A DNA stretch of 64,000 nt from Craterostigma plantagineum (lineage: Eukaryota > Streptophyta > Magnoliopsida > Lamiales > Linderniaceae), in assembly GCA_027422505.1 (NCBI GenBank), contig JAPQWV010000050.1, positions 1,674,001-1,738,000 of the forward strand, read 5' to 3'. A model generated the notes under the pieces. The model worked only from the letters and a program-made list of their open reading frames with translations, was not told the origin of the DNA and searched no databases. The position numbers and the translations under genes are program-made. Shown one piece after another: positions 13,845 through 23,980 of the stretch (the first letter of the stretch is position 1; each line of letters begins with the position of its first letter).

Positions 13845-14055
13845 AGGTGCTCAAAATTTTAAGTGTGCCGTTTTGGTTCATGAAATTTGCAAAATTGTTC
13901 TCTTTTGGTTCTTTTAGCTGTTCTTTAGGTGAAAGGAACAAAAAGTAACAAGTTACGCAAAGTTCGGGAACCAAAACGACACATTAAAATTTGAGCACCA
14001 ACAGTGATAATGTGGTATAGTTCAAGCACCATTTTTGTCATTTACTCAAGAAATC
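13845..14055. mobile_element. Foldback MITE, copy 3
   Basis: The left arm (ggtgctcaaaattttaagtg, ccgttttggttcatgaaatt) mirrors the right arm (gaaccaaaacgacacattaa, gtggtatagttcaagcacca). It abuts the Stowaway copy just to its left. Confidence 0.7.
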
Positions 14056-14513
14056 TATACTATTTTATTAAGGGTGTGGGTGACATTTAACTGCTAATTT
14101 GATGTGTAAAATATTTACAATTTAACCTCTCTATTTTTAATTTCATTAATTAAATAATTATCTCATTTAACCCCTCAATTTTTAGTTATTATACTTATAC
14201 CCCTAATTATTATTTTCCTTTTAATATATAAAAACTATACTTCATCTACTAAATATAAATTTTAAATTTCAAAACTAAATAGAACATATATTTTAAGCAT
14301 ATGCATGGAGTGTGCCGATATAAGATGATTGATTTGATCTTGTTTCATCCTGCTAGTGCTAGGTTCCTAAAGGTAAACTCAACTTAAATTTTATTTGGGT
14401 TATTTTTCAATTGGGACGAAAGCCCAATATCCATTTATCCAACTGTAAATGCATATATGAATTGTATATGTAAAAAAGGGTAACTACTCTGAAATTCGAA
14501 GTCATCACGCGCG
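14056..14513. other. AT-rich region upstream of the F-box gene
   Basis: Probable promoter and leader of the F-box gene. No separate feature could be supported. Confidence 0.4.
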
Positions 14514-15644
14514 ATGGGATTCAGGAAAATCAAGACCGTCGACGACGGCGAAGTCCAAACCCTAATTGGAGAAGAAACATATCTCAGTACCATCCCCGAA
14601 GAGATTATCGAAGAAATCCTCGTGAGGCTTCCCGTCGAATCCCTATTGAAGTTCAAGTCCGTCGCGAAATCGTGGCGCCTCTTAATTTCCTCCCCAGAAT
14701 TCATCAACTCCCACCTGAAATTTTCAATCGCCGATCCAAATTCATCCCGCCGCAGGCTCATGCTAGGTATGCCGTACGATTTTTTATCGCATGCGTCGAA
14801 TAATCATGTTTATCCGGCTACTTCCGTCGCCGTCGGCGATCTTATGACCAACCTATGCGGCGGCACCAATCGCGTCCGCCAACAGATTGGCTACTTTGCC
14901 ATCACCAGTTCTTGTAATGGGCTGCTATGTTGCGTGTCCTTCGACGATCTGCAGATAAGAGGAAGACGTGCCTTTCTGTGGAACCCTAGTTTGAAAACAT
15001 CCAAGGAATTGCCCCCTTTCGCCGAGGCAAGAGTCCGCACATCGACGTATGGCATAGGTTGTAACGACGAAGGTCGCTACACGGTTGTGGGGATTTTCAT
15101 GGTTTTCTGTACGCTACAAATTTGCAGCTTAAAGAACGGTTCTTGGAAGAAGATTTTGGATATCAATGACGTAGTAATAATTCAAGACTCGGGCGTGATA
15201 TATGCAAACGGAAAGTTTCTCTTCGTGGCGTATCTCCACCGTGGATCGGAAATCGTTAGTTTTGATTTAGAAAATGAGGTTCTTAGAACTATTAAGGTGC
15301 CTTCCGCGAGCGGTTGTTCTTTGGTGTCTTTGGGAATTTTGGAAGGTTGCATCAGTGCTCTTTGCAACCACAGAGGGGATTATGCAGATGTGTGGGTTCT
15401 AAGAGAGTTCGACGTCGATGATTCGTGGACTAAATTAGTCAGCATTCCTTACCATTGTAGACCTTTGAGATATAATTACTTTCTGTGTATGCTATGGAAT
15501 GGAAAATATCTTTTGGGGCTCGGGAGACAGTTAGTTGTTTATGATCCTAAAGATCAAAGCTTTGCATACCGTCTGAGAGGTACTCGTAAAGTATTCAGTT
15601 CGACGATGATCTATGTAGAAAGTTTGGTTCCCCTTCCAAGCTGA
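14514..15644 (+). CDS. F-box protein, FBA/kelch-type (SCF substrate receptor)
   Basis: An uninterrupted 376-aa frame without introns, typical of plant FBX genes. The F-box lies at about residues 24-65 (LSTIPEEIIEEILVRLPVES, then LLKFKSVAKSWRLLISSPEF), including the LP..SLL.FK.V.K.W core that binds SKP1. The rest resembles the F-box-associated beta-propeller: ITSSCNGLLCC, AFLWNPSLKTSKELPP, GIGCNDEGRYTVVGI, and a closing strand region with YDPKDQSFAYR. Such proteins act in SCF ubiquitin ligases and choose the substrate through the C-terminal domain. The substrate cannot be read from sequence. No lesions seen. MITEs flank both sides, so the locus sits in a repeat-rich pocket. Confidence 0.88.
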   Translation: MGFRKIKTVDDGEVQTLIGEETYLSTIPEEIIEEILVRLPVESLLKFKSVAKSWRLLISSPEFINSHLKFSIADPNSSRRRLMLGMPYDFLSHASNNHVYPATSVAVGDLMTNLCGGTNRVRQQIGYFAITSSCNGLLCCVSFDDLQIRGRRAFLWNPSLKTSKELPPFAEARVRTSTYGIGCNDEGRYTVVGIFMVFCTLQICSLKNGSWKKILDINDVVIIQDSGVIYANGKFLFVAYLHRGSEIVSFDLENEVLRTIKVPSASGCSLVSLGILEGCISALCNHRGDYADVWVLREFDVDDSWTKLVSIPYHCRPLRYNYFLCMLWNGKYLLGLGRQLVVYDPKDQSFAYRLRGTRKVFSSTMIYVESLVPLPS

Positions 15645-16220
15645 GAAGGAGGACTGACATATTTATTTGTCCCGATTCACCATTTATTGCGATCGAAATT
15701 TTCGTCAGCCGGCTTGCGACCATGCTAATCTTTATGTCGTGCCTTCCTTGCTGTTATCAATTCTGTGAAATTTTGTTATTGGGTCATTTTGGGTCGTATT
15801 GGACAAGCCGACATATGAAGAGAGTTGACTCACATAAAGTTTGACGGGATTCCTTCCTAAAATTAAGTGTAAGACATAAATGCTTTGTGTTGGTTCGCAC
15901 ACGTAGAAATCAAAAGTTTTCATACCCAATACACACACAACTCGGTTCCTGCTCGGAGTCGAGTTCCATTGAGCTCGAGAACGAGGAAATTAAATAGTCT
16001 AAAGATTCAGATGATTTTCGGAAATTACGATTGTCACGGTGTTTTTATTTCATCCCATTTTAACTTAATTTTTTTACGGAGTATTACATGCATACTCTAG
16101 ATTGATTGACGTAGTGTTAGCATTAAAAACAGTGCATATCCTCTATTTCAAACCGTGTTCCACTATGTTTCCAAACCAGTCTTTTATGTTTTTCTATCAC
16201 ATATTCATCGATATTATATA
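15645..16220. other. 3' flank of the F-box gene
   Basis: Likely 3' UTR and spacer; nothing else could be supported. Confidence 0.4.
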
Positions 16221-16445
16221 CTCCATCTGTCCCAAACCGTTATGGAAATTTGGGGCAGTTTTTAAGAAAACTGAATATTTTAATAATATAGTACAATTAA
16301 AAGGTAAAAAATTGTATATTTTGACATGTCTTTAAGAGTATTAATATTATTATATTGATTATTTGTGGTAGTTTTTTGCTATAAAAGGAAATGTACGAAG
16401 GGAACGAGACGCTCGATATAGTAAAATGTATAAAATTGTTGGGAG
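16221..16445. mobile_element. Stowaway-like MITE, copy 2
   Basis: Left end ctccatctgtcccaaa and right end ttgttgggag, flanked by TA on both sides. The interior matches copy 1 (agtacaattaaaaggtaaaa, tatattttgacatgtcttt). The right inverted repeat is degenerate. Confidence 0.72.
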
Positions 16446-16767
16446 TATATTTTGTCGTGTTTAAACACTCTACGTAATAATATTTATGCTTGTAAGGATA
16501 TTTAGGGTTATTATAAACATTGGGTGGGAAGGTATAACATTCTTCTTAAGTTGGAAGGCCTAGGAAACACGTTGTGGAATAGAGTAACATTGTTAATTAA
16601 CACAAATTGTGTTAAATTTACATCTATATTACACTAAAAAAACATTAATTATTACATTTAGTAAATAAATGGGGGCATTTACGTTTCAGGTCCCCATTTA
16701 AGTTTCAATTAGAGTTCAGACCCCTGTCAGAAAATTCATAGTTTTAAGGATCCAGTTTTTTCAGAAA

Positions 16768-16956
16768 CACTTCATGGTTTCCCAATACCACTTCATGGGT
16801 CTGTGGTCACACTTCATGAGTCTGTGGTAACACTTCACGGGTCTGTGGTACCACTTCATGGGCCAGTGGTATCACATCATGGATCTGTGGTAATACTTCA
16901 TGGGTTTGTAGTACCACTTCATGGTCTCTGGTAACACTTCATGCATTTGTGGTAAC
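16768..16956. repeat. 21-bp minisatellite, about 9 units
   Basis: Units follow the pattern cacttcatgggtctgtggta plus one base, with scattered substitutions (catgag, cacggg, catgca). The array is head to tail, and most units are 21 bp with one of 20. Short AT-rich sequences on both sides contain attaag/cttaaat-type motifs that partly mirror one another, so it may lie inside a degenerate foldback element. Confidence 0.85.
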
Positions 16957-17322
16957 GCATGAGTCCTTTTCTCTAAATGAAACTTAAATCGAGTCCTTAT
17001 GTATACATGAAACTTAAATGGATCCTTATATCTAATTGAAAATATGAATTGAGTCTGACGGGTAATTTGCACTAAATAAATAGGTGGGAGGTGAAAAAGC
17101 CTAAATTCGGCTAAAGCTGCCTGGAAAATGGTACAGCATTAGAACCGTTTACTTATTTTTCGAACCATACCTGGTAAAATTAACCGGACCCGAATTTTTC
17201 TTCTAGCTCAAGCTCAATGGAATCGGCTTAAGTTTACATCGCCGCCTGTGAGAATCTCTCCTCACATTCTTAATTGGTCAGCTGTTTCGCCTCTCAGCCT
17301 TTTCTGCAAGAGTATACGTTCA
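16957..17322. other. Region upstream of the orphan proteasome exon
   Basis: May include a duplicated promoter or leader that travelled with the exon. The frame upstream of 17323 stays open for about 25 codons, but that extension does not look like the family's N-terminus. Confidence 0.35.
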
Positions 17323-17466
17323 ATGGCGAAGGTAGAAGAATTTTTGCCCGCGAAAGGTGGATTTTCATTCGATCTGTGCAAGAGAAATGAGATGCTCGTG
17401 CAGAAGGGTTTGAAGCAGCCCTCCTTTCTCAAGACTGGGACCACGATTGTGGGACTGATATTTAAG
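17323..17466 (+). pseudogene. PBB: Orphan first exon of 20S proteasome subunit beta type-7 (beta-2)
   Basis: The 48 codons read [20 protein letters not shown], then [20 protein letters not shown] and TIVGLIFK. This is the propeptide of plant PBB1/PBB2 plus the start of the mature subunit, including the TTIVG catalytic threonine. It ends exactly at a GT donor (AAG|gttaaa). The next family exon (DGVILGADTRAT...) is absent from the following ~550 bp, and the GH5 gene's 3' end begins at 18015 on the other strand. The fragment therefore cannot encode a working proteasome subunit. It looks like a partial DNA-level duplication of a PBB gene cut within intron 1. The coding part has no stop or frameshift, so the copy is probably young, or the short length simply has not been hit. 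Confidence 0.85.
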
Positions 17467-18014
17467 GTTAAATCAACCGCGTATTAAATGTTATTGATAT
17501 GTTTTTATTGCTTTCGACCGTCTTGATGTGGTGGTTTGGTGTTGTAGTATTGATCGTAGATACTTCAAAATAACACTTGGCGTCCGATTGCGGCCGAAGA
17601 GTTGGGTCATCGTAGAACAACGTCGATCACTTATCGCTATCTGTAATATGCTATGTACTTATTTTGCCTGCCCAACACTACTAGAAATTTGGAAAACACA
17701 CTTAGTGCTATTAAGTAATCGGTGGTCGGTTGCATCTGCTTATGAATCATTAATTGATTTGGCTTTTTGATAGACCAACCAAGCATCTCGGCTGAATTTA
17801 CAGTTTCACTAGTTTATGTAGGTTTAATGGGACACATGTTTGATATAGGGTTTTGTAGCATTCATTGAGATTTTGGAAGGTTATACTTTTTTCTTACACA
17901 TTGCAATTTTTCGTGTTAGACTATGCTCTCATGTCTAGATTTCATCTTGATCTTGCCGCCTTGTACTAGAAAAAAGTGTCTCTGGTAGTCAGTCAAATTC
18001 TCGAAATGTTTCTG
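17467..18014. other. Spacer between PBB fragment and GH5 3' end
   Basis: May include part of PBB intron 1 and the GH5 3' UTR. No exon is seen on either strand. Confidence 0.4.
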
Positions 18015-19490
18015 TCATTTTAACTCGGCCAGCAAATTCTCAGCAACATCTTTGAAAGTCGAGCCAGTCCTTTTGTACAATGTCTCGTCATTACAGCCCC
18101 TCGTGCTTTCAATAACCTTAAACCATTGGCTCGATGGGTCACAGTTACTGCTTGTATCCAAGCATTTGCATCTATTCGTCACAATGTTATTATTCGAGTC
18201 TACGTCTAGGCAGACGCTCTTACCATCTTCGAGCTTCGAAGATAAGTGCATCTTAGAATCTGAGACGGTAATCCACTGCGAGCTATCGTCAGTGCATATG
18301 ATTCCAAACTTAGTTGGCTGTCCTAATTCTTGTGCTTGTAGGCATAAGTACGATGATCCCACGACTGTCAACGTTTTCTGAGGAGTATAGTCCCATTGTT
18401 CGGCCTCTTCGCATGGTCCTAATGCTAAGGGTTCGAAAAATGAGACTCTCTTCACACATTTCCCAGTCATAGGATGGAATAGTACCTTGTGGGATCTTGT
18501 TTCTTCATTACCTGGGCCTGCAAAATGCAAGAAAAAGAATATTATGTGTGTTGGAGAATTTTAGTAAATGACCTCAATTTTAAGGGTATGTATCATTTTT
18601 TACGGAGAATGTTAAGCGATATAATGGGTTCTCGGGGAACTGACAACCCATATAAAAAGAATCTATTCAACAAGAATTTGAAACATGACATATTACTTGA
18701 ACTAGTAATTTATGTGCACTCAATTGCATGTGCATACACATATATATTATATTAATTTTGTAAAATACATAGTGAAAATTATAATTTAAATAATCTATCT
18801 TTATAAATATATAGAAGAGAAATATAATTTAATATGAAATTAAAATAGTAATTCATTAGAGGGGTAAAAATGATAACATAAAATTACATACCAAATTTAG
18901 ATTTACGGAAAAAGATAGTGGGTGATTTTTTTTTATATTATAATATTGTTATTAATTTTTTAAAACATTGGGATTCTATATTATTTCTTTAAAAAAATTA
19001 TTATTTTGTAGATGATATATGCTTGGTCAATAGACGGACTAAATTAAATGAATTAGTGGCAGTGTAACCAAAACCATGATGCTTAAGAAAATATGCTTAA
19101 GAAAATAGAATAGACGACCGACTATAGAACCACTATTGGACAGTCTGTCTGTCAGCCCTAACCCTTGCTCGTCTAACATAACCAAATTGTGTTTTACCAT
19201 AAGTCCCAATTAGCAATAGCGTTTTACACACTTAAATGCTATTATTTAAAACCAATAATTTCTTCAAAAGGTTATTTCCCTAAATTATAATTTCTGTTCC
19301 TGGTAGGGTGAATGGATATTAGGGTATGTGAATAAGCATACCTCTGAATGGATATTGAAGAGATGAGATCTTTTGTAGCAAGCTTTGATTTCTAATACCA
19401 CACCAATTCCAGTCATAAACCCCATAGGTCTCCTCGCGCCCGGGTGTGCCTTCTCGAGTGTAATAACTCCCGGCGAGGACCCACAATGCC

Positions 19491-19495
19491 CAATC
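19491..19495. repeat. Target site duplication (caatc), left copy
   Basis: The five bases caatc immediately precede the TGTTG end of the copia element and recur at 24451-24455 after its CAACA end. Confidence 0.93.
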
Positions 19496-19966
19496 TGTTG
19501 TTTTATTTAAAAATATCAGATCGAAAGAAGAGGGTAATATGAACTATATTTGGGTGTGAGAGTTTTGTACTGATTTCTAAATAAATGATATGAGGACAAC
19601 AGTGCTTTTCTTGCTCTCTATTTGTCACGTACAGATAATATTTTTACTCACACACTATAGCTCATGCAAGAAGAGAGAATGAGAGAGACTTCTCAAAACT
19701 ATTATTTTTCTCACTCAATGAACCACAACAACGTACTATGCTAATTTATAATGATACTACAAGACAAATGGAGGGAAGAGTCAACCAAATTATTTTCCTT
19801 CATCAGATCTTCTTGGCAGATTTTTCCTTCATGCGCATGTATTTTTTTGTTTTCTTCCTTGAGATTTTCTTCATTGTAGTATTCTTCAAAGATTTTTTAC
19901 GGCTTCCAGATGCTATTTTTATTTTTTTTTATATTTTTGTTATTTTTATTTTGAGCTTATTCAACA
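19496..19966 (-). repeat. Copia 3' LTR
   Basis: 471 bp, starts TGTTG and ends CAACA in plus orientation, almost identical to 23981-24450. The last ten bases of the pol frame (19957-19966) run into it. Confidence 0.95.
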
Positions 19967-22593
19967 AATTCCTCCCTTAAGCTCAAAGCCTTCCGATCTG
20001 TCATTCCGAGCATCCTTTTCAGCTTTTCGAATGTGTTTGTTGGTAATGACTTTGTGAATATATCTGCAACTTGGTCCGAGCTCGCGACGTGTACCATCTT
20101 CACTGCTCCATTTTTTATGTGTTCCCGAATAAAGTGAAACCTCGCATCAATATGCTTGCTTCTCTCGTGATGAACTGGATTTTTCGCCAACTCGATTGCT
20201 GACTTATTGTCGACTCGAATTTCGGTTGGCTCATCTTGTCGAAAATTCAATTCCAGCAGTAAGTTCCTCAGCCATATTGCATGACAGACACACCACGATG
20301 CTGCCACATATTCTGCTTCGCAGGTTGATAGAGTTACGATCGGTTGCTTTTTCGATAACCAGGTGAATGCCGTATTCCCAAGATAAAATACGTATCCGCC
20401 AGTACTTCTTCGATCATCGATATCTCCGCACCAGTCGCTGTCAGAATATCCGACTAATTTGCAGTCGCTCGCCTTTGGATAAAATAGTCCGAGCGATTGT
20501 GTTCCTCGGACGTATCGTAGAATTCTTTTAATCGCTTTTAGATGTGACTGCCTCGGATCCTCCATATAGCGGCTAACGACTCCAACGCTATAAGCGATAT
20601 CGGGTCTCGTGCAAGTCAAGTATCGCAGACTGCCCACGAGACTTCGATAATCAGTCGAATTTACTCCTTGTCCTCCCTCAAACTTGGACAGTTTTGTTCC
20701 AAGTTCCATCGGTGTTGCTACCGGGTTGCTTTCCTCCATTTTATTTTTCTTTAATATAGCCTTTGCATACGCTTCTTGCGACACAAAAATTCCCGTGCTT
20801 CTTTGCTCGACTTCGAGACCGAGAAAATATTTCATCAGTCCCAAGTCCGTCATCTCGAATTCCTTCGTCATCGCCTTCTTGAAGTCGTTGACTATTTTCT
20901 CACTGCTTCCCATGAAAATAAGGTCATCGACATAGAGAGCGACGATGATCATTTCCTTTCCTTCTCGTTTGACGTAGAGAGCATGCTCGAATGGACATTG
21001 CTCGAACTTACTCTTTTTTAAATATCCGTCAATTCGGGTGTTCCATGCTCGAGGCGCTTGCTTTAGCCCATAAAGTGCCTTTTTTAATTTCAACACCTTA
21101 CCTTCTTTTCCTGGTTTCGTATATCCCGGGGGCTGCTCCACATAGACTTCTTCCTCGAGTTCCCCGTTTAGAAAAGCAGACTTCACGTCCATCTGGTAGA
21201 TTGACCAATTGAGTTGTGCAGCTTGAGCCAGGAGCAAACGAATTGTCTCCATTCTTGCAACGGGAGCAAAAACTTCGTCGTAGTCTATTCCCGCTTGTTG
21301 TCGATAGCCCTTCGCCACCAATCTCGCCTTGTAACGTTCAACTTTTCCTTGAGCATTCATTTTCTTCTTATAAACCCATTTAACTCCAATGGGTTTATGT
21401 CCGTTTGGCAACTCCACAAGTTTCCATGTGTCGTTCTTTTCGATTGCCTTTATTTCCTCGTCCATCACCATTTTCCATCTCTTGTCTCTTATGGCTTCTT
21501 CGAAACTAATTTGTTCCGAGTCGGCCAATAAGCAGACTAGGTGAACTTGTTCGGTTGATCTGTACAGGTCTTGCATGCTTCGCATCCTCGGCTGTCTTGG
21601 CTCGTCCTCCTCGTCATTTTCTTGAGACGAAAGTGGAACAGGTATTGGTGCAACGATCAGTGGTTCTTCAGGCGTTGTATTTTCTTCAACGTTCCAGCCC
21701 CACGAGCTTTCTTCGTCTACCCGAACATCGCGACTTACTATCACCTTTTTATTTTCAGGGTCATAGAGCCGGTACGCCTTCGTCTTCTCATCATACCCAA
21801 TAAACACGAGCTTTTTGCTTTTATCGTCGAGCTTGGTTCTTCTTTGATCGGGTACATGTGCATACACCACACTTCCAAATATTTTGAAGTGTGCTACCGT
21901 CGGTTTTCGGCCAGTCCATGCTTCCTGCGGTGTTTGATTCTTGAGGCTGTGATGTGGACATCGGTTCTGAATATATACGACACATCGTACCGCTTCGGCC
22001 CAGAATTCCTTTGGCATGTCTTTGCTCTTTAACATTGATCGAACCATGTCGAGAATAGTTCGATTCTTCCTTTCAGCTACGCCGTTCTGTTGTGGTGAAT
22101 AAGGCGCGGTGAGGAACCTCCTAACGCCTTGTTCTTCGCAAAAATTAGCGAAAGCACCTGACATGTATTCGCCACCTCTGTCTGATCGGAGCGCCTTGAT
22201 GTTTGAGCTTGTCGCCTTTTCGACCATAGCCTTGAATTTTTTAAACATCTCAAACGCTTCTGATTTTTCCTTTAGGAAATACACCCACGTCTTTCTTGAG
22301 TAGTTGTCGATGAAAGTAATGAAGTATCTCCTTCCACCGAATGATTCCGGTGTGATTGGCCCGCATATGTCCGTATGTATGAGCTCGAGTGGTTTGCGCG
22401 CTCGATATTCTGCCTGCTTCTGGAACGTCGTCCTCGTATGTTTCCCGATTACGCAGCTTTCGCAAAGCTTCTTTTCGCTTTCTATCACCGGCATTCCATT
22501 GACCATGCCTCTTTTGGAGAGCTCCTTTAGGCCACCGTAGTGCAAATGACCAAACCGCATATGCCACAAATGGTCTTTGTCCTCCACGTCAAT
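19957..22593 (-). CDS. Copia pol region: integrase, reverse transcriptase, RNase H
   Basis: Continues the gag frame after the TGA at 22594-22596 for about 880 codons. The order integrase-RT-RNase H defines copia rather than gypsy. The integrase zinc region has HLWHMRFGHLHYGGL and a later CESC pair. The integrase core has HTDICGP, the second Asp in ALRSDRGGEY, and the PQQNGVAERKNR stretch. RT shows the ALYVDDLIFMGSS active site after WVYKKKMNAQGKVERYKARL. RNase H has the DSDWCGD and STCEAEY motifs and the DNKSAIELAKNPVHHERSKH end region. No further frameshift is seen in this part. The stop lies just inside the 3' LTR. There is no methionine at the natural beginning, because in an intact copy this would be translated as part of gag-pol. 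Confidence 0.93.
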   Translation of the reverse strand: MDVEDKDHLWHMRFGHLHYGGLKELSKRGMVNGMPVIESEKKLCESCVIGKHTRTTFQKQAEYRARKPLELIHTDICGPITPESFGGRRYFITFIDNYSRKTWVYFLKEKSEAFEMFKKFKAMVEKATSSNIKALRSDRGGEYMSGAFANFCEEQGVRRFLTAPYSPQQNGVAERKNRTILDMVRSMLKSKDMPKEFWAEAVRCVVYIQNRCPHHSLKNQTPQEAWTGRKPTVAHFKIFGSVVYAHVPDQRRTKLDDKSKKLVFIGYDEKTKAYRLYDPENKKVIVSRDVRVDEESSWGWNVEENTTPEEPLIVAPIPVPLSSQENDEEDEPRQPRMRSMQDLYRSTEQVHLVCLLADSEQISFEEAIRDKRWKMVMDEEIKAIEKNDTWKLVELPNGHKPIGVKWVYKKKMNAQGKVERYKARLVAKGYRQQAGIDYDEVFAPVARMETIRLLLAQAAQLNWSIYQMDVKSAFLNGELEEEVYVEQPPGYTKPGKEGKVLKLKKALYGLKQAPRAWNTRIDGYLKKSKFEQCPFEHALYVKREGKEMIIVALYVDDLIFMGSSEKIVNDFKKAMTKEFEMTDLGLMKYFLGLEVEQRSTGIFVSQEAYAKAILKKNKMEESNPVATPMELGTKLSKFEGGQGVNSTDYRSLVGSLRYLTCTRPDIAYSVGVVSRYMEDPRQSHLKAIKRILRYVRGTQSLGLFYPKASDCKLVGYSDSDWCGDIDDRRSTGGYVFYLGNTAFTWLSKKQPIVTLSTCEAEYVAASWCVCHAIWLRNLLLELNFRQDEPTEIRVDNKSAIELAKNPVHHERSKHIDARFHFIREHIKNGAVKMVHVASSDQVADIFTKSLPTNTFEKLKRMLGMTDRKALSLREEFVE

Positions 22594-23964
22594 TCATAAG
22601 CATTTTTCTTGAATCGCCTTCAGGTTGAGTTTGAACATTCGGTTCCTTTCCATCTCGACCCGCGCGATTATTCTTCCGTCTTTGTTTCTTAGTTGTAATG
22701 AGCGGTCCTTCATGAACACTGAACATCCTTTTTCGAGCAACTGCCCCATGCTTAAGATGTTCGTCTTCAAGTCGGGTACGAAATATACGTCCTCGACCGA
22801 TCCCTGTTTGCCATCATTTTGAGAGAAACAGATTTTCCCTCGGCCTTTGACTTCTATCTTCGATGCGTCTCCAAAAGACATGTGGCCGTCATCGATCTTC
22901 TTCAGATCAGTGAAAAGATGTTTATGTCCGCTCATATGATTGCTGGCACCAGTGTCAAGATACCACACCATATCGTTGCCTGGACTCGTATCCTCGAGCG
23001 CCATTAGGAGAACGCCTTCGTCTTTTGGATCCTCTTGTGCGACTAGATTCACATTTTCTTCCACCTTTTTGTCGGCCCAACAGTCTTTTGCGAAGTGCCC
23101 GAACTTGCCGCAATTGTAGCACTCAACGCTCGGTCGATTTGAGCGACCACCTCGCCATTGAGCTCGACCTCGTCCTCTCCAATTTTGATTGCTCGTTTGC
23201 CGTTGTTCCGGATTGTATCCTCGTCCTCGGCCTGAATTTTGACCGAAACCTCGTCCTCGTTGACCTCGTCCTCGACCTCGACCGTGATGCGTATATAGCG
23301 CTTTGTCATCTTTCAACGATAACTTCGTCTGTAGAGCCTCGTCCAGCGATTCTTGCTTCTTCTTTTTCTTCCGTTGCTCGTGAGCTTCGAGCGAACCGGA
23401 GAGTTCGTCGACCGTCATTTCTTCGAGATTTTTGGATTCTTCAATAGCGCATACCACGTTCTCGTACTCGTCCGTCAGAGAGCGAAGAATTTTTTCGACG
23501 ACGCGGGATTCCGCTAGTGCCTCGCCATTTCTTTTCAACTGGTTTGAGATGGTTTGTACTCTCGTTATATAATCGGATACGCCTTCGCCGTTCTTCATTT
23601 TCGTCATTTCGAATTCACCACGAAGAGTTTGCAGCCGTACTTGTTTTACTCGGTCGGCGCCTTTGTACGCTATCTCCAGTTTCTCCCATGCTTCCTTCGC
23701 TTTCTTTACGTCATTGATTTTTTCGAAGTCGGCATCGTCTAGGCCGTTGTATATGATGCTGAGCGCAGCGCTATTTAATTGTCGAGAATCTTCCAACGCC
23801 TTCAGCTGGGCCGGCGTGTACTCGTCGTCTTTTCCGGGTTCGGTGTACCCATCTTTAACGATATTCCATACGCCTTGTGAGCCGAGCAGTGCTTTCATCC
23901 GAATACTCCAATTATCATAATTGGATTTTGTGAGGCGAGGAACGGGCATGTTGCCGAATGACAT
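22594..23964 (-). CDS. Copia gag and protease region
   Basis: 456 aa from an ATG at 23964, two nucleotides from the primer-binding site. The N-terminal copia gag has NYDNWSIRMKALLGSQGVW. A CCHC zinc knuckle CYNCGKFGHFAKDC binds RNA, preceded by Arg/Gly-rich repeats. The aspartic protease site is WYLDTGASNHMSG. The frame ends at TGA 22594-22596 where the polyprotein would normally continue into integrase, so this copy likely yields only gag plus protease. Family members package their RNA in cytoplasmic particles. Confidence 0.93.
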   Translation of the reverse strand: MSFGNMPVPRLTKSNYDNWSIRMKALLGSQGVWNIVKDGYTEPGKDDEYTPAQLKALEDSRQLNSAALSIIYNGLDDADFEKINDVKKAKEAWEKLEIAYKGADRVKQVRLQTLRGEFEMTKMKNGEGVSDYITRVQTISNQLKRNGEALAESRVVEKILRSLTDEYENVVCAIEESKNLEEMTVDELSGSLEAHEQRKKKKKQESLDEALQTKLSLKDDKALYTHHGRGRGRGQRGRGFGQNSGRGRGYNPEQRQTSNQNWRGRGRAQWRGGRSNRPSVECYNCGKFGHFAKDCWADKKVEENVNLVAQEDPKDEGVLLMALEDTSPGNDMVWYLDTGASNHMSGHKHLFTDLKKIDDGHMSFGDASKIEVKGRGKICFSQNDGKQGSVEDVYFVPDLKTNILSMGQLLEKGCSVFMKDRSLQLRNKDGRIIARVEMERNRMFKLNLKAIQEKCL

Positions 23965-23965
23965 G

Positions 23966-23977
23966 GCTCTGATACCA
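23966..23977 (-). promoter_or_regulatory. Primer-binding site for initiator Met-tRNA (copia)
   Basis: The minus strand reads TGGTATCAGAGC three bases inside the 5' LTR, the standard complement of the plant tRNA-iMet 3' end. Confidence 0.92.
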
Positions 23978-23980
23978 ATT

